Positions 36,508-44,295 of a stretch of DNA of 64,000 nucleotides are shown here, one piece after another. The notes under the pieces are model-generated. The model saw only the letters and a list, made by a program, of their open reading frames with translations, did not search any database and was not told the DNA's origin. The DNA comes from Prescottella defluvii (lineage in GTDB: Bacteria > Actinomycetota > Actinomycetes > Mycobacteriales > Mycobacteriaceae): positions 1 to 64,000 of the forward strand of contig NZ_JPOC01000038.1 of assembly GCF_000738775.1 (NCBI RefSeq), written 5' to 3'. How positions within the stretch are numbered: position 1 is the stretch's first letter; every line of letters begins with the position of its first letter. The position numbers and the translations under genes are program-made.

Positions 36508-37557
36508 CTACCGGAGCACGTCGGCCCGCGCGTTGCGCCGGGTGTCCACGAGCGCGCCGTCGGTGGCGAGGGTGTAGTCGGCGCCGACGAAGACCTCCGT
36601 CGCGCGGGCCGACCCCTTCGTCACGTAGTCGAGGAATGCGACCTCGACGGCCGGGAACACCGAGTTGGCGGGACCGTCCATGGGCTTGCCGTGGCTGGCC
36701 CCGCGGACCGTGGTCAGCCAGGCGGGCGCCTGCACCTGTGGGTACTGGACGAGCGACGGCCAGCCCGCCGGGTGCACGATGAAATCCGAAGTGCCGGTGA
36801 CGATCAGCGTCGGCACCGTCGACGGCGTCACCCCGATGCCGAGAGTCGCGGGACCGGGCTCGATCGCGAGGGCGCCGACGACACGGAAGTCGGGGTCGAA
36901 CTGCGTACCGATCCCCTGCAGCCGACCGCCGGAGATCAGTGCGGAACCGCCGCCGGCGGAATGGCCCGCGACGACCGTGCGGGTCAGATCGATACGGCCG
37001 TGCAGCGGACTGGTCACATCGGAGTTCACCGCCGCGGCGGCCCGCGCACCCATCTCGTGGGTGAGGCCGAACCAGTTGACGAGCGAATAGTTGACCGCGA
37101 CGACGTAACCGTGGCTCGCCAAATGCCGGACGGTGGAGTCGTAGATGCCGGGTTCGACCAGGATGCCGGGCGTCCACAGCACGAGGGGCAGTGCACCGAG
37201 TTCGGCGATGTCCTCGGGGTAGTAGAACTCCACCCCGACAGGGTTACGCAGACCGGCGTCGGGGAAGGTCCCGAAACACTGCAAATCGTCCTGCACGTCG
37301 AAGCCGAGACGGACCACGCGGACGTAGAGGTCGGTCAACCCCACACAGTCCTGCACGCTGCTGGTGGCGGTGACCGCGTGCGGACCGGGCACGCCGAACT
37401 GCTGCTGGATCGCCGACGCGGACGCCGGGACCACTCCCGTCGGCGTCAGGCCCAGCGAACCGGTGTCCGGTGAGGCCGACGCCCCGACTGCCGGGGCGAG
37501 AACGAGCGCGGTGGCCGTGAGACCGATACCGAGCATGCGGGCGGCGAGGTGACGCAT
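36508..37557 (-). CDS. Secreted alpha/beta hydrolase (chlorophyllase/cutinase-like)
   Basis: The 349-residue protein carries a signal peptide (MRHLAARMLGIG, ending GASAS) and an alpha/beta-hydrolase fold with YYPEDIAELGALPLVLWTPG, the nucleophile elbow GHSAGG, and SDFIVHPAGWPS and ASHGKPMDG toward the acid and His. The arrangement resembles bacterial chlorophyllase- or polyester-hydrolase-like esterases. The substrate is unknown. GGAAGG lies six bases before the ATG. It converges on the 5'-nucleotidase gene. Confidence 0.83.
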   Translation of the reverse strand: MRHLAARMLGIGLTATALVLAPAVGASASPDTGSLGLTPTGVVPASASAIQQQFGVPGPHAVTATSSVQDCVGLTDLYVRVVRLGFDVQDDLQCFGTFPDAGLRNPVGVEFYYPEDIAELGALPLVLWTPGILVEPGIYDSTVRHLASHGYVVAVNYSLVNWFGLTHEMGARAAAAVNSDVTSPLHGRIDLTRTVVAGHSAGGGSALISGGRLQGIGTQFDPDFRVVGALAIEPGPATLGIGVTPSTVPTLIVTGTSDFIVHPAGWPSLVQYPQVQAPAWLTTVRGASHGKPMDGPANSVFPAVEVAFLDYVTKGSARATEVFVGADYTLATDGALVDTRRNARADVLR

Positions 37558-37639
37558 GGATGCCTTCCTGCGGTGGAGCTTGATCACGACCATGCTGCCA
37601 TGGGCGTCTCCCGGACCGAACGGGGCGGATCGTGGGCAT

Positions 37640-37731
37640 GAAAAAGCCCCTCACCTGTCGAAACAGGTGAGGGGCTGTTGCGGAAGCAGCCAGAATTTCT
37701 CCTGGTCTGTAGGTTTTCCTCCAACAGACCG
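37640..37731 (-). ncRNA. Candidate structured small RNA
   Basis: Read on the minus strand, GGTCTG pairs with CAGACC around an inner AGG-AAAA-CCT hairpin (37704-37730), next to CCAGGA-GAAA-TTCTGG (37690-37705), a GNRA-capped stem. A 12-base linker leads to a perfect 14-base terminator stem and a T5 run. This compact layout fits a 90-base sRNA. No promoter or family was identified. Confidence 0.35.
37645..37676 (-). terminator. Rho-independent terminator
   Basis: AGCCCCTCACCTGT and its complement form a perfect 14-base stem closed by a four-base loop, followed by TTTTT on the minus strand. No protein gene ends here on that strand, so it must belong to an RNA or a decayed gene. Confidence 0.8.
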
Positions 37732-37852
37732 ATCAGCGCCCACTCATGACTCCCCCACGGTGTGTCATGCGTGTGTCACATCGAGCCTCGTGACGTCAGC
37801 TCGGAATACTCCTCGGACGACGTCCGACTGCATGCGGTCTCCGTACGGGGTA

Positions 37853-37875
37853 TTCAAATCCCTCTGCTCCCGCCA
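37853..37875 (+). repeat. tRNA-Ser 3'-end-like fragment (possible old att site)
   Basis: TTCAAATCCCTCTGCTCCCGCCA matches the T-loop to CCA end of tRNA-Ser(TGA) at 21 of 23 positions, but on the opposite strand. No tRNA body precedes it. It could be an attachment-site relic or chance. Confidence 0.4.
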
Positions 37876-37915
37876 GGACCCTTCAGCTGTTCATCAAGCT
37901 GAGGGGCATTTCGGC

Positions 37916-38272
37916 CTAGGGAGTGTTCAGGTACGTTTCGATGGCTTGCTGGGCCTTCGGGTTGCCGTTGCCGATACCGACGATGCCTCCGATAACGGCG
38001 CCGGTCGGGCCGCCGATGATGCAGCCGGCGAGGCTGCCGGGGAACATCGATATGCAGCCGATGCCGAGGCCTATAGCGGAGCCCGTCGCGACCCCCTCGG
38101 CACCGCCTTGCTCCCAGCCGATGCCCAACTCGTTCAACATGTTGTCGAGCGCCTGCTGTTTGGTCAGTGGCGGCTGGGTGGTCGGCGGCGGGTCCGCGTG
38201 CGCAGTCCCGGCTCCGACGAGTACCGCTCCGGCGACCAGCGCCGATGCTGCCACCCTTTTGATCAGGTTCAT
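37916..38272 (-). CDS. Small secreted glycine-zipper protein
   Basis: The 118-residue protein has a signal peptide (MNLIKRVAASALVAGAVLVG, cleaved after AHA), a Pro/Thr-rich stretch DPPPTTQPPLT, a short amphipathic helix and a Gly-rich hydrophobic segment with two Cys (GIGCISMF, LAGCIIGGPTGAVIGGIVGI) like a glycine zipper. Such segments pack into membranes. GAGGTG lies nine bases before the ATG at 38272. No family is recognised; function is unknown. It sits in the gene-poor region next to decayed mobile DNA. Confidence 0.65.
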   Translation of the reverse strand: MNLIKRVAASALVAGAVLVGAGTAHADPPPTTQPPLTKQQALDNMLNELGIGWEQGGAEGVATGSAIGLGIGCISMFPGSLAGCIIGGPTGAVIGGIVGIGNGNPKAQQAIETYLNTP

Positions 38273-39091
38273 CGCGATCACACCTCGCGGTCGAAGGACG
38301 AGTCCGGCCGACTGTATTCCCGCCGTCTCCCGGCCGTCCGGCTAACGGTCCGCACTGTTACCCAGCTGCTGCCATGACGATCTACCGGGCTCCGTTGCAC
38401 TTCGGCACCAGCTCACCTGCCTTGCCAGGCATAGTCGATCACGTTGTCGACAGCCGTCACGGTGAGGTCTCCTGCTTCGAGGTCCTCGAGGGCTGTTCCT
38501 TCGAGGAGATCGACAGGGGTCAGCCACCAGGTCAAGGCACCGTAGGGGTCCCTGTCGACGAAGAGGCGCCGGTTCGCGTGTGGCGGACGAAGTCGTGAAT
38601 CTTGTGCCGCTGGATGTCGAACTGGGAGGTCGGGTACGCACCCTACGGAAGCCGTCCGGCCGGCTGGCGAACCGCCGGCAACTTCCTCTTCTTGTCCGGT
38701 GTTCTGCTTGATGCCCTGCCTGGCATCTATCTGTGGCAGAGAAGAACCCCACGACCGGGTCCTTCTCGAAGCCCGCCGAGATACCTCACTCGGCCCGGTC
38801 CTGGCCCAGTGTCTACAACGTCATGACCCGCGACAGCTAGTTGCGCACGGCCCCATCAATTGCTCGATCGACTCCGTAGACACCGAGTTCGAGCAGGCGA
38901 TCAAGGATATCGAGTAGTGATGCGCCCTCGGTCACGAGTCTGTGCCGCCGTGTAGGCCGCGAGCGTGGTCGGGTTGATCCGCTGCACCGCGAGCCAACGT
39001 TCGACCGCCTGAGCCACCGTGACGATCCCCGCCTCGTCGGCCGCAGCCTGAGTGGCTTCCTTTTTGAGCGTGTCCTGCAACTCGTCGAGGA
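38273..39091. other. Decayed, gene-poor stretch
   Basis: No intact gene is seen. Minus-strand fragments of coding-like sequence are interrupted by stops and frame changes: one of about 50 codons ending near 38445 (ALTWWLTPVDLLEGTALEDL), resembling the C-terminal part of a Xre/MbcA-type antitoxin, and an integrase fragment near the right end. The stretch looks like the remains of a mobile element. Confidence 0.6.
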
Positions 39092-39102
39092 ACTTCGGAA
39101 GG
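38901..39102 (-). pseudogene. Tyrosine-recombinase (integrase) fragment
   Basis: The frame reads LPKFLDELQDTLKKEA, then ADEAGIVTVAQAVERWLAVQ followed by RINPTTLAAYTAAQ before a stop. This is the linker and core-binding (SAM-like) N-terminal part of a phage-type tyrosine integrase. The catalytic domain is missing and the upstream end runs into the tRNA-Ser-derived repeat. It marks an old site-specific integration at that tRNA gene. Recognition rests on this short motif alone. Confidence 0.55.
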
Positions 39103-39210
39103 TTGCCGGATCTTCCGACGTCAGGGGCGGTTATTTAGAACCGCCCCTGACCTTGGCGGAAGCGGAGGGATTTGAACCCCCGGTGGGTTCAACGCCACGC
39201 TCACCTTCAA
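39092..39210 (-). repeat. Partial duplicate of tRNA-Ser(TGA) 3' half (attachment-site copy)
   Basis: This 119-base block matches 40031-40149 with ten mismatches (about 92% identity) at a constant offset of 939 bases. It covers the tRNA from the anticodon loop (TTCAAG on the plus strand) through CCA and the downstream hairpin. Homology ends exactly in the anticodon loop, the usual crossover point for tyrosine integrases. The 5' half of the tRNA is absent. Confidence 0.75.
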
Positions 39211-39318
39211 GAAGCGCCGGGGATAAATTCACGATCCAGCGAGAGTTTGTCCGGTCAGGTAGTTACCTACGCGCGACCGATCCACACCTGACCATGACCC
39301 CATCGGGATGCGCCACGA

Positions 39319-39696
39319 TCACCACATCTGGAACACGTCGACGATGTTGTCCCAGTACGAGAGATCGTTCACGGTGAACGCCATCGTCCCGCCGCGAGAC
39401 ACCGCCTCCTCGATCAACTCGTGGGTCGAAGCGAACACCAACGTCGGGTGCGTGTCGTAGATCGACCCCTCACCGAGATAGACCATCTTCTGGTCGTTGG
39501 GTACGACGGCATCGAAAATGTTGCCCGCACCGACATCTCGCAACACGCGAGTCTCGTTGCGGTCGAACGAGATCGCCTGGTACCGGTCCCCCGAGAAGAG
39601 CTCAACAGCCGAGGCTGTCCCCGCGCCGAGCGCCAGGACAGCGCACGCACCTGCTGCCGAAGCCGCGATCTTCAATGCCGTCTTCATGGTCCCCAC
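39319..39696 (-). CDS. Small secreted protein in a tRNA-flanked insert
   Basis: The 125-residue protein has a signal peptide (MKTALKIAASAAGACAVLAL, cleaved after TASA) and a mature part of about 95 residues with FSGDRYQAISFDRNETRVL, DVGAGNIFDAVVPND and SYWDNIVDVFQMW. AGGAGG lies eight bases before the GTG at 39696; an ATG nine bases downstream is possible. No family is recognised. It is the only gene between the two direct repeats derived from tRNA-Ser, so it looks like cargo of a small inserted element. Confidence 0.65.
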   Translation of the reverse strand: MGTMKTALKIAASAAGACAVLALGAGTASAVELFSGDRYQAISFDRNETRVLRDVGAGNIFDAVVPNDQKMVYLGEGSIYDTHPTLVFASTHELIEEAVSRGGTMAFTVNDLSYWDNIVDVFQMW

Positions 39697-40030
39697 CTAG
39701 GAATCCTCCTGTCCCCGCCGCCGCGAATCGGCGGCGTGCTGACATCACCACGCTGCCGAAACCGAAATCAATCAGATGATTCAGTTTGTGAGGTACGTCA
39801 CGTTGAACGAAACGGCTCTGCGTAGGGGCGCGTGGTCGAGACCTGCCAAAGGCCTCGCCGTCGTCTTCTGTGGCGAGACGGCTGTTGAGCGCGGTTCAAG
39901 CGTGTCGGCGGCGAATAGTCATCCCAGGAACGAAACTGTGCAGATGTCGCCGCTCGGCAGCCCGACTTTCTCAACGACATTTCTCAACGCCACGCCCGCG
40001 ATACCAGCGATCGCGTGTCATGCCTGTGCC
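39697..40030. other. Non-coding stretch inside the tRNA-flanked insert
   Basis: This holds the probable promoter of the small secreted protein and a GCCGCCG/CGGCGGC hairpin near 39717-39735. No gene or clear operator was found in the rest. Confidence 0.5.
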
Positions 40031-40149
40031 ACTTCGGGACGTTGCCGGATCTTCCGACGTCAGGGGCGGTTTCTCAAAACCGCCCCTGACCGTGGCGGAA
40101 GCGGAGGGATTTGAACCCCCGGTGGGTTTAACGCCACGCTCGCTTTCAA
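40031..40149 (-). repeat. Direct repeat overlapping tRNA-Ser(TGA) (intact att copy)
   Basis: This is the second copy of the 119-base block, containing the 3' part of the functional tRNA and its downstream hairpin (stem 40059-40072/40077-40090). It pairs with the copy 939 bases to the left. Confidence 0.75.
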
Positions 40150-40182
40150 GGCGAGTGCATTCGGCCGCTCTGCCACGCTTCC
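40093..40182 (-). tRNA. tRNA-Ser (anticodon TGA)
   Basis: A class II tRNA with acceptor GGAAGCG/CGCTTCC, anticodon loop CTTGAAA (TGA), a variable arm, T-arm GGGTTCAAATCCC and encoded CCA. It is intact, so any integrated element restored the gene. Confidence 0.95.
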
Positions 40183-40224
40183 GTGGCAGATCCTAACCGC
40201 ATGCGCGGCGGGGGGTGAAACCGA

Positions 40225-40719
40225 TCAGCCGCCGGCGCGGTCGCCGATGGCGCCGTCGACCTTCTCGAAGACGTCCGCGAGCATCCGCATCTCGGACCTG
40301 CCGAGCAGGTTGATCAGGTAGTTGCGCACCCCGTCGAGGTGTGTGGGGGCGGCCTCAGCGAGTCGGCGGCGGCCCTCGTCGGTGATGACTGCGAGCACCC
40401 CGCGCCCGTCCTCGACGCACTGGCTGCGCTCCACCATGCCCTCGGCCTCCATGCGGCGGATCTGATGTGTGAGGCGACTCCGCGACGACAGGACGCCGTC
40501 GGCGAGGTCACTCATCCGCAGTGATCCGTCCGGGGACTCCGACAGCATCACCAGGATCCGGTACTCGGCTAGGGACATGCCGTGTGCCGTCTCCAACTCG
40601 CGGTTGAGGACGTCCATCAATCGCTGACTGCCGTCAATGAATGCGCGCCACGCGCGCATCTCGTCGGCACCGAGCCACGCCACCCCGGCACCCGTGGTTA
40701 CTCGAGCATCTGCTGTCAC
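40225..40719 (-). CDS. MarR-family transcriptional regulator
   Basis: The 164-residue winged-helix protein has AEYRILVMLSESPDGSLRMS, LADGVLSSRSRLTHQIRRME (recognition helix) and the wing ERSQCVEDGRGVLAVITDEG. The GTG at 40719 is used. A near-palindromic site lies just upstream, in the gap to the lactate-oxidase-like gene on the same strand. Autoregulation is likely; its ligand is unknown. Confidence 0.88.
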   Translation of the reverse strand: MTADARVTTGAGVAWLGADEMRAWRAFIDGSQRLMDVLNRELETAHGMSLAEYRILVMLSESPDGSLRMSDLADGVLSSRSRLTHQIRRMEAEGMVERSQCVEDGRGVLAVITDEGRRRLAEAAPTHLDGVRNYLINLLGRSEMRMLADVFEKVDGAIGDRAGG

Positions 40720-40725
40720 GAATGC

Positions 40726-40742
40726 ATAGTAGTGCTACCTAT
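40726..40742. promoter_or_regulatory. Probable MarR operator
   Basis: ATAGTAGTGCTACCTAT is an imperfect inverted repeat seven bases upstream of the marR start and overlapping the end of the adjacent gene, typical of MarR autoregulation. Confidence 0.45.
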
Positions 40743-41920
40743 CGCCCGACCGTGCGAAGCACACTCGAATCGATCTCCGCGATGCTGGACATACCGGCCA
40801 ACCCCATTGTGACGTCCAAATCCGCCAACAGGATTCGTAGCGCGTGCCGGACGCCGTCGGCGCCCGCCAGGCCGAGGCCGTAGGCCCACGGCCGCCCGTA
40901 GAGCACCGCGTCGGCACCGAGCGCCAGTGCAATCAACACATCTGCGCCGCAGCGGATTCCGGAGTCCAGCAGGACGGTGGCCCGATCCCCCACCGCCGCG
41001 GCGACGGGGCCGAGCGCGTCCAGCGCGGCGATCGCGCCGTCCACCTGCCGGCCGCCGTGGTTGCTCACGATCACTCCGTCGGCACCCGCATCCACCACGG
41101 CCCGCGCATCGTCCTCGTGTACAACACCTTTGACCAAAACGGGGAGACCGGTCCACTCGTTTATCTTCGCGATGTCCGACGCCCGCAACGCGTGGTTGCC
41201 GAACAACGACACCCACGTGAGCACCGCGATCTGCATCGCCTCCACGCTCTCCTCCGGCGGCGCGGCCAACCGCGCGCGGAACACCGGATCGGACAGGTAG
41301 TTGGCGATGCCCTGCGCCCGCAGGAACGGCAAGTGACCCAGTTCCAGATCCCTTGGCCGCCAACCCATTCCCGGAGTGTCGACGGTGACGACGATCGCCT
41401 TGGCGCCGGCCTTGGCGGCCCGCTGCACCAACGACTGCGCCAGTTCGTCGTCGGCGGGCCAGTACAGCTGGTACCACCAGTTGTCCCCCGAGACCGCGCC
41501 CACGTCCTCGATGGTGGACGACGCCGCCGTCGACAGCACCGAACCGATCCCTAGTTCGGCGGTCACCTCGCCGACGATCGTCTCGCCCCGCTCACGAACC
41601 AGACCGAGCACTCCGATCGGTGCGGTCAGCACCGGTGCCGCGAGGCGCGTGCCGAGGATGTCGACGCTCAGGTCCCGCGCGTCGGGCGCCCCGGTCCCGC
41701 GCAGCATCCGCGGCACCAGGGCGCGGCGGGTGAACGCGTCCAGGTTCGCCGCGGCGGTGCGCTCGGTGGACGCGCTGCCCGCGATGTACGCGTACGCCTC
41801 CGCGCTCAGTTCCTCCCGCGCCCGGGCCTCGAGCCCGGCCGCGGTCATCGGCAACTCGGGGCGGGCGCCGCCGATGCCGGTCAGGTAGATCTCGTTCTGC
41901 ATGTTGCCGAAGAAGGTCAT
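40739..41920 (-). CDS. FMN-dependent alpha-hydroxyacid oxidase (lactate 2-monooxygenase-like)
   Basis: The 393-residue FMN barrel protein starts with NMQNEIYLTGIGGARPELPM, as lactate 2-monooxygenases do, and has PIGVLGL, VVTVDTPGMGWRPRD and the catalytic SNHGGRQVDG, plus LLDSGIRCGADV for FMN phosphate. It oxidises L-lactate or another 2-hydroxyacid. Whether acetate/CO2 or a 2-oxoacid is the product cannot be judged. It is followed by a MarR gene 20 bases downstream and diverges from the quinone reductase gene. Confidence 0.88.
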   Translation of the reverse strand: MTFFGNMQNEIYLTGIGGARPELPMTAAGLEARAREELSAEAYAYIAGSASTERTAAANLDAFTRRALVPRMLRGTGAPDARDLSVDILGTRLAAPVLTAPIGVLGLVRERGETIVGEVTAELGIGSVLSTAASSTIEDVGAVSGDNWWYQLYWPADDELAQSLVQRAAKAGAKAIVVTVDTPGMGWRPRDLELGHLPFLRAQGIANYLSDPVFRARLAAPPEESVEAMQIAVLTWVSLFGNHALRASDIAKINEWTGLPVLVKGVVHEDDARAVVDAGADGVIVSNHGGRQVDGAIAALDALGPVAAAVGDRATVLLDSGIRCGADVLIALALGADAVLYGRPWAYGLGLAGADGVRHALRILLADLDVTMGLAGMSSIAEIDSSVLRTVGR

Positions 41921-41957
41921 CCGGTGACGCTAACCCGGTCGGACTAGCGTCAACGGC

Positions 41958-42953
41958 ATGTACGCGATCACAATTTCCGAGCCCGGTGGACCCGAAGTGA
42001 TGTCCTGGTCCGAGGTTCCCGATCCGACACCCGGCCCCGGCGAGGTCCTGCTCGACGTCGCGGCCACCGCCGTCAACCGCGCCGACCTGTTGCAGCGCCG
42101 CGGAATGTATCCGCCGCCGCCCGGCGCGAGCGACATCCTCGGCCTCGAATGCTCCGGCGTGATCTCCGAGGTCGGCGCCGACGTGCACGGCTGGAAAGTC
42201 GGCGACCGGGTGGCGGCGCTGCTCGCCGGCGGCGGCTACGCCGAGAAGGTCGTTGTCCCGGCCACCCAGTTGCTGCCGGTCCCCGACAGCCTCGATCTGC
42301 GGGCGGCGGCGGCGTTGCCGGAGGTCGCCTGCACGGTGTGGTCCAACCTGGTGATGGAGTGTGGCCTGCACGCCGGCCAGGTGCTGCTGGTGCACGGCGG
42401 CGGCGGGGGCATCGGCACCCACGCCATCCAGGTCGGCAAGGCACTCGGTGCGCGGGTCGCCGTCACCGCCGGCTCCGCCGACAAGCTCGCACGCTGCGCC
42501 GAGCTGGGCGCCGACATCCTGATCAACTACCGCGACGACGACTTCGTACAGGTGCTCCGCGCGGAGACCGGCGGTCGCGGCGCGGACCTGATCCTCGACA
42601 ACATGGGCGCGTCGTACCTCGACCGGAACATCGACGCCCTCGCGCCCGACGGGCAGTTGGTGATCATCGGCATGCAGGGCGGCCGCAAGGGCGAACTGGA
42701 CATCGGCAAGCTGCTCGGCAAGCGGGCCCGGGTGCTCGCGACCGGGCTACGGGGACGCCCCGAGACGGGACCGTCCAGCAAGGCGGCGGTCGTCGCGGCC
42801 GTCCGGGACAAGCTGTGGCCGCTGGTCGGCGAGGGCATCGTCGCGCCCGTCGTGCACGTGGAACTGCCGATCACCGAGGCACCCACGGCGCACGGGCTGC
42901 TCGACTCCCCCGACACCGTCGGCAAGGTGGTACTCAGCGTGCGGGCGGAATGA
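41958..42953 (+). CDS. NAD(P)H-quinone oxidoreductase (Rv3777-like)
   Basis: The 331-residue medium-chain dehydrogenase/reductase of the zeta-crystallin type has NRADLLQRRGMYPPPPGASD, LGLECSGVISEVG and the NADP motif HGGGGGIGTHAIQVGKALG, with no zinc ligands. It would reduce quinones with NADPH. It sits opposite the class V aminotransferase-like gene, the same order as Rv3777-Rv3778c. The stop is three bases before that gene's end. Confidence 0.9.
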   Translation: MYAITISEPGGPEVMSWSEVPDPTPGPGEVLLDVAATAVNRADLLQRRGMYPPPPGASDILGLECSGVISEVGADVHGWKVGDRVAALLAGGGYAEKVVVPATQLLPVPDSLDLRAAAALPEVACTVWSNLVMECGLHAGQVLLVHGGGGGIGTHAIQVGKALGARVAVTAGSADKLARCAELGADILINYRDDDFVQVLRAETGGRGADLILDNMGASYLDRNIDALAPDGQLVIIGMQGGRKGELDIGKLLGKRARVLATGLRGRPETGPSSKAAVVAAVRDKLWPLVGEGIVAPVVHVELPITEAPTAHGLLDSPDTVGKVVLSVRAE

Positions 42954-42956
42954 GAG

Positions 42957-44159
42957 CTAGCCCAACGCCCCGAGGTGCTTGACGAGCTGGTTGATCTCGT
43001 AGCGGGTGGTGTAGGGCGCCAGACCCACAGTGATGGCGCCGCCCTCGTCGTTGACACCCAGCGCGTCGAGCAGGCGGTTGCCGCACTGCAAGCCGCTGAC
43101 GGTGGCGATCCGGTTGTCGGCGAGGTGCGCGGCCACCTTGTCGGCCGGCACCCCGGCGACGGTGAAGCTGAGCGTGGGCACCCGGATCGGGGACCGGCCG
43201 ATGATCGTCACCTGCGGCAGCGCGTCCAGCGACCGGATGAGGTAGTCGAACAGCTGGTCGTGGTACTCCTGCAGCGAGCTGATGGACGTCTCGAGCCGCT
43301 GCCGGCGGGTGCCGGTCGCGGTCTCCTCGAGCCCGGCCATGAAGTCGATCGACGTGGTCAGCCCGGCCAGCAGCGCGAACTGGTGTCCGCCGACCTCCAT
43401 GCGTTCGGCACCACGCGCGTACGGGTTGAGCGAGACGGCGGGGATGCGGTCGAGCAGCGTCGGGTCCCGGAACACCAGGGCACCGACCTGCGGGCCGCCC
43501 CACGACGGCGCGCTGACCGCGATGACGTCGGCGCCGAGGTCGTTGATGTCGAGGTGCGCGTAGGGCGCGGCCCCGACGGCGTCGACGACGAGCAGTCCGC
43601 CCACCTCGTGGATGCGGTCGGCGGCCACCCGGACGGCGGGCGCGGATCCGACGATCGGCGACGCCGCGGTGAGTGCCATCAGGCGCGTCGTCGGCTGCAC
43701 CAGGTCGGCGAACTGCCAACTCGGCAGCTCACACGTCTCGATCTCCACCTCGGCCCACCGGACCTGCGCGCCGTATCGGCTCGCGATACGCAGCCACGGC
43801 GCGACGTTCGCCTCCTCGTCGAGGCGGGACAGCACCAGTCCCGTGCCGAGGCCCAACCGGGAACTGAGTGACTCCGCCAGCCAGGCCAGCAGCACCGCCC
43901 GATCGGCGCCGAGCACGACACCCGCGGGATCGCCTCCGACCAGGTCCGCAACGGCCTCACGGGCTGCCGCGACGATGGCGGCGCTGCGCCGCGACGAGAC
44001 GTGCCGGCCGGACGCCGACGAGGCCGCCGCGCGGAACGCGGTCGACACGGTGCGGGAGACCGCGTCCGGGATCTGCATACCGGCCTGCGGGTCGAGATGG
44101 ACCCATCCATCGCCCAGTGACGGGATCAGTCCCCGTACCCGGGCAACGTCGTAAGCCAT
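42957..44159 (-). CDS. Class V aminotransferase/cysteine-desulfurase-like protein without PLP lysine (Rv3778c-like)
   Basis: The 400-residue protein has the class V fold: YVH-type start GWVHLDPQAGMQIPDAV, VVLGADRAVLLAW, and the PLP Asp193 in GLLVVDAVGAAPY. Where active enzymes have SxHKxxGP, it reads SAPSWGGP (216-223), so the Schiff-base Lys is Ser219. It therefore cannot form the normal internal aldimine. The rest of the domain is well kept, arguing for a binding or non-aminotransferase role. It converges on the quinone reductase gene and diverges from bpa. Confidence 0.83.
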   Translation of the reverse strand: MAYDVARVRGLIPSLGDGWVHLDPQAGMQIPDAVSRTVSTAFRAAASSASGRHVSSRRSAAIVAAAREAVADLVGGDPAGVVLGADRAVLLAWLAESLSSRLGLGTGLVLSRLDEEANVAPWLRIASRYGAQVRWAEVEIETCELPSWQFADLVQPTTRLMALTAASPIVGSAPAVRVAADRIHEVGGLLVVDAVGAAPYAHLDINDLGADVIAVSAPSWGGPQVGALVFRDPTLLDRIPAVSLNPYARGAERMEVGGHQFALLAGLTTSIDFMAGLEETATGTRRQRLETSISSLQEYHDQLFDYLIRSLDALPQVTIIGRSPIRVPTLSFTVAGVPADKVAAHLADNRIATVSGLQCGNRLLDALGVNDEGGAITVGLAPYTTRYEINQLVKHLGALG

Positions 44160-44295
44160 GACGGACACTCTAAGTCCCGGTGTCAACACCGCGTGATTCA
44201 GATCCGACTTTTCGGAACGTGCTCTAGCACACGACACTTCCGACACTGCCGACGTGCCCTCGGCAAACCGGCACCGAAACGTACAAGATGGAGCC

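Larger units (their letters stand above)
37558..37915. other. Gene-poor gap with RNA-like structure and a tRNA-end fragment
   Basis: No protein-coding gene is supported here. The gap holds a minus-strand terminator with two further hairpins (possible small RNA) and, on the plus strand, a 23-base fragment resembling the 3' end of a tRNA-Ser. Confidence 0.6.

Noticed and set aside
37681-37695. CGGAAGCAGCC resembling the apical loop of bacterial SRP (4.5S) RNA
   Set aside because: The matching strand lacks the partner half of the asymmetric loop, and the surrounding bases do not fold as SRP domain IV. A short chance match is more likely.
38837-38935. A 32-codon minus-strand ORF (TEGASLLDILDRLLELGVYG) resembling a GvpA/J gas-vesicle N-terminus
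   Set aside because: It is very short, lies inside decayed DNA, and no other gvp gene is nearby. The similarity is too limited.
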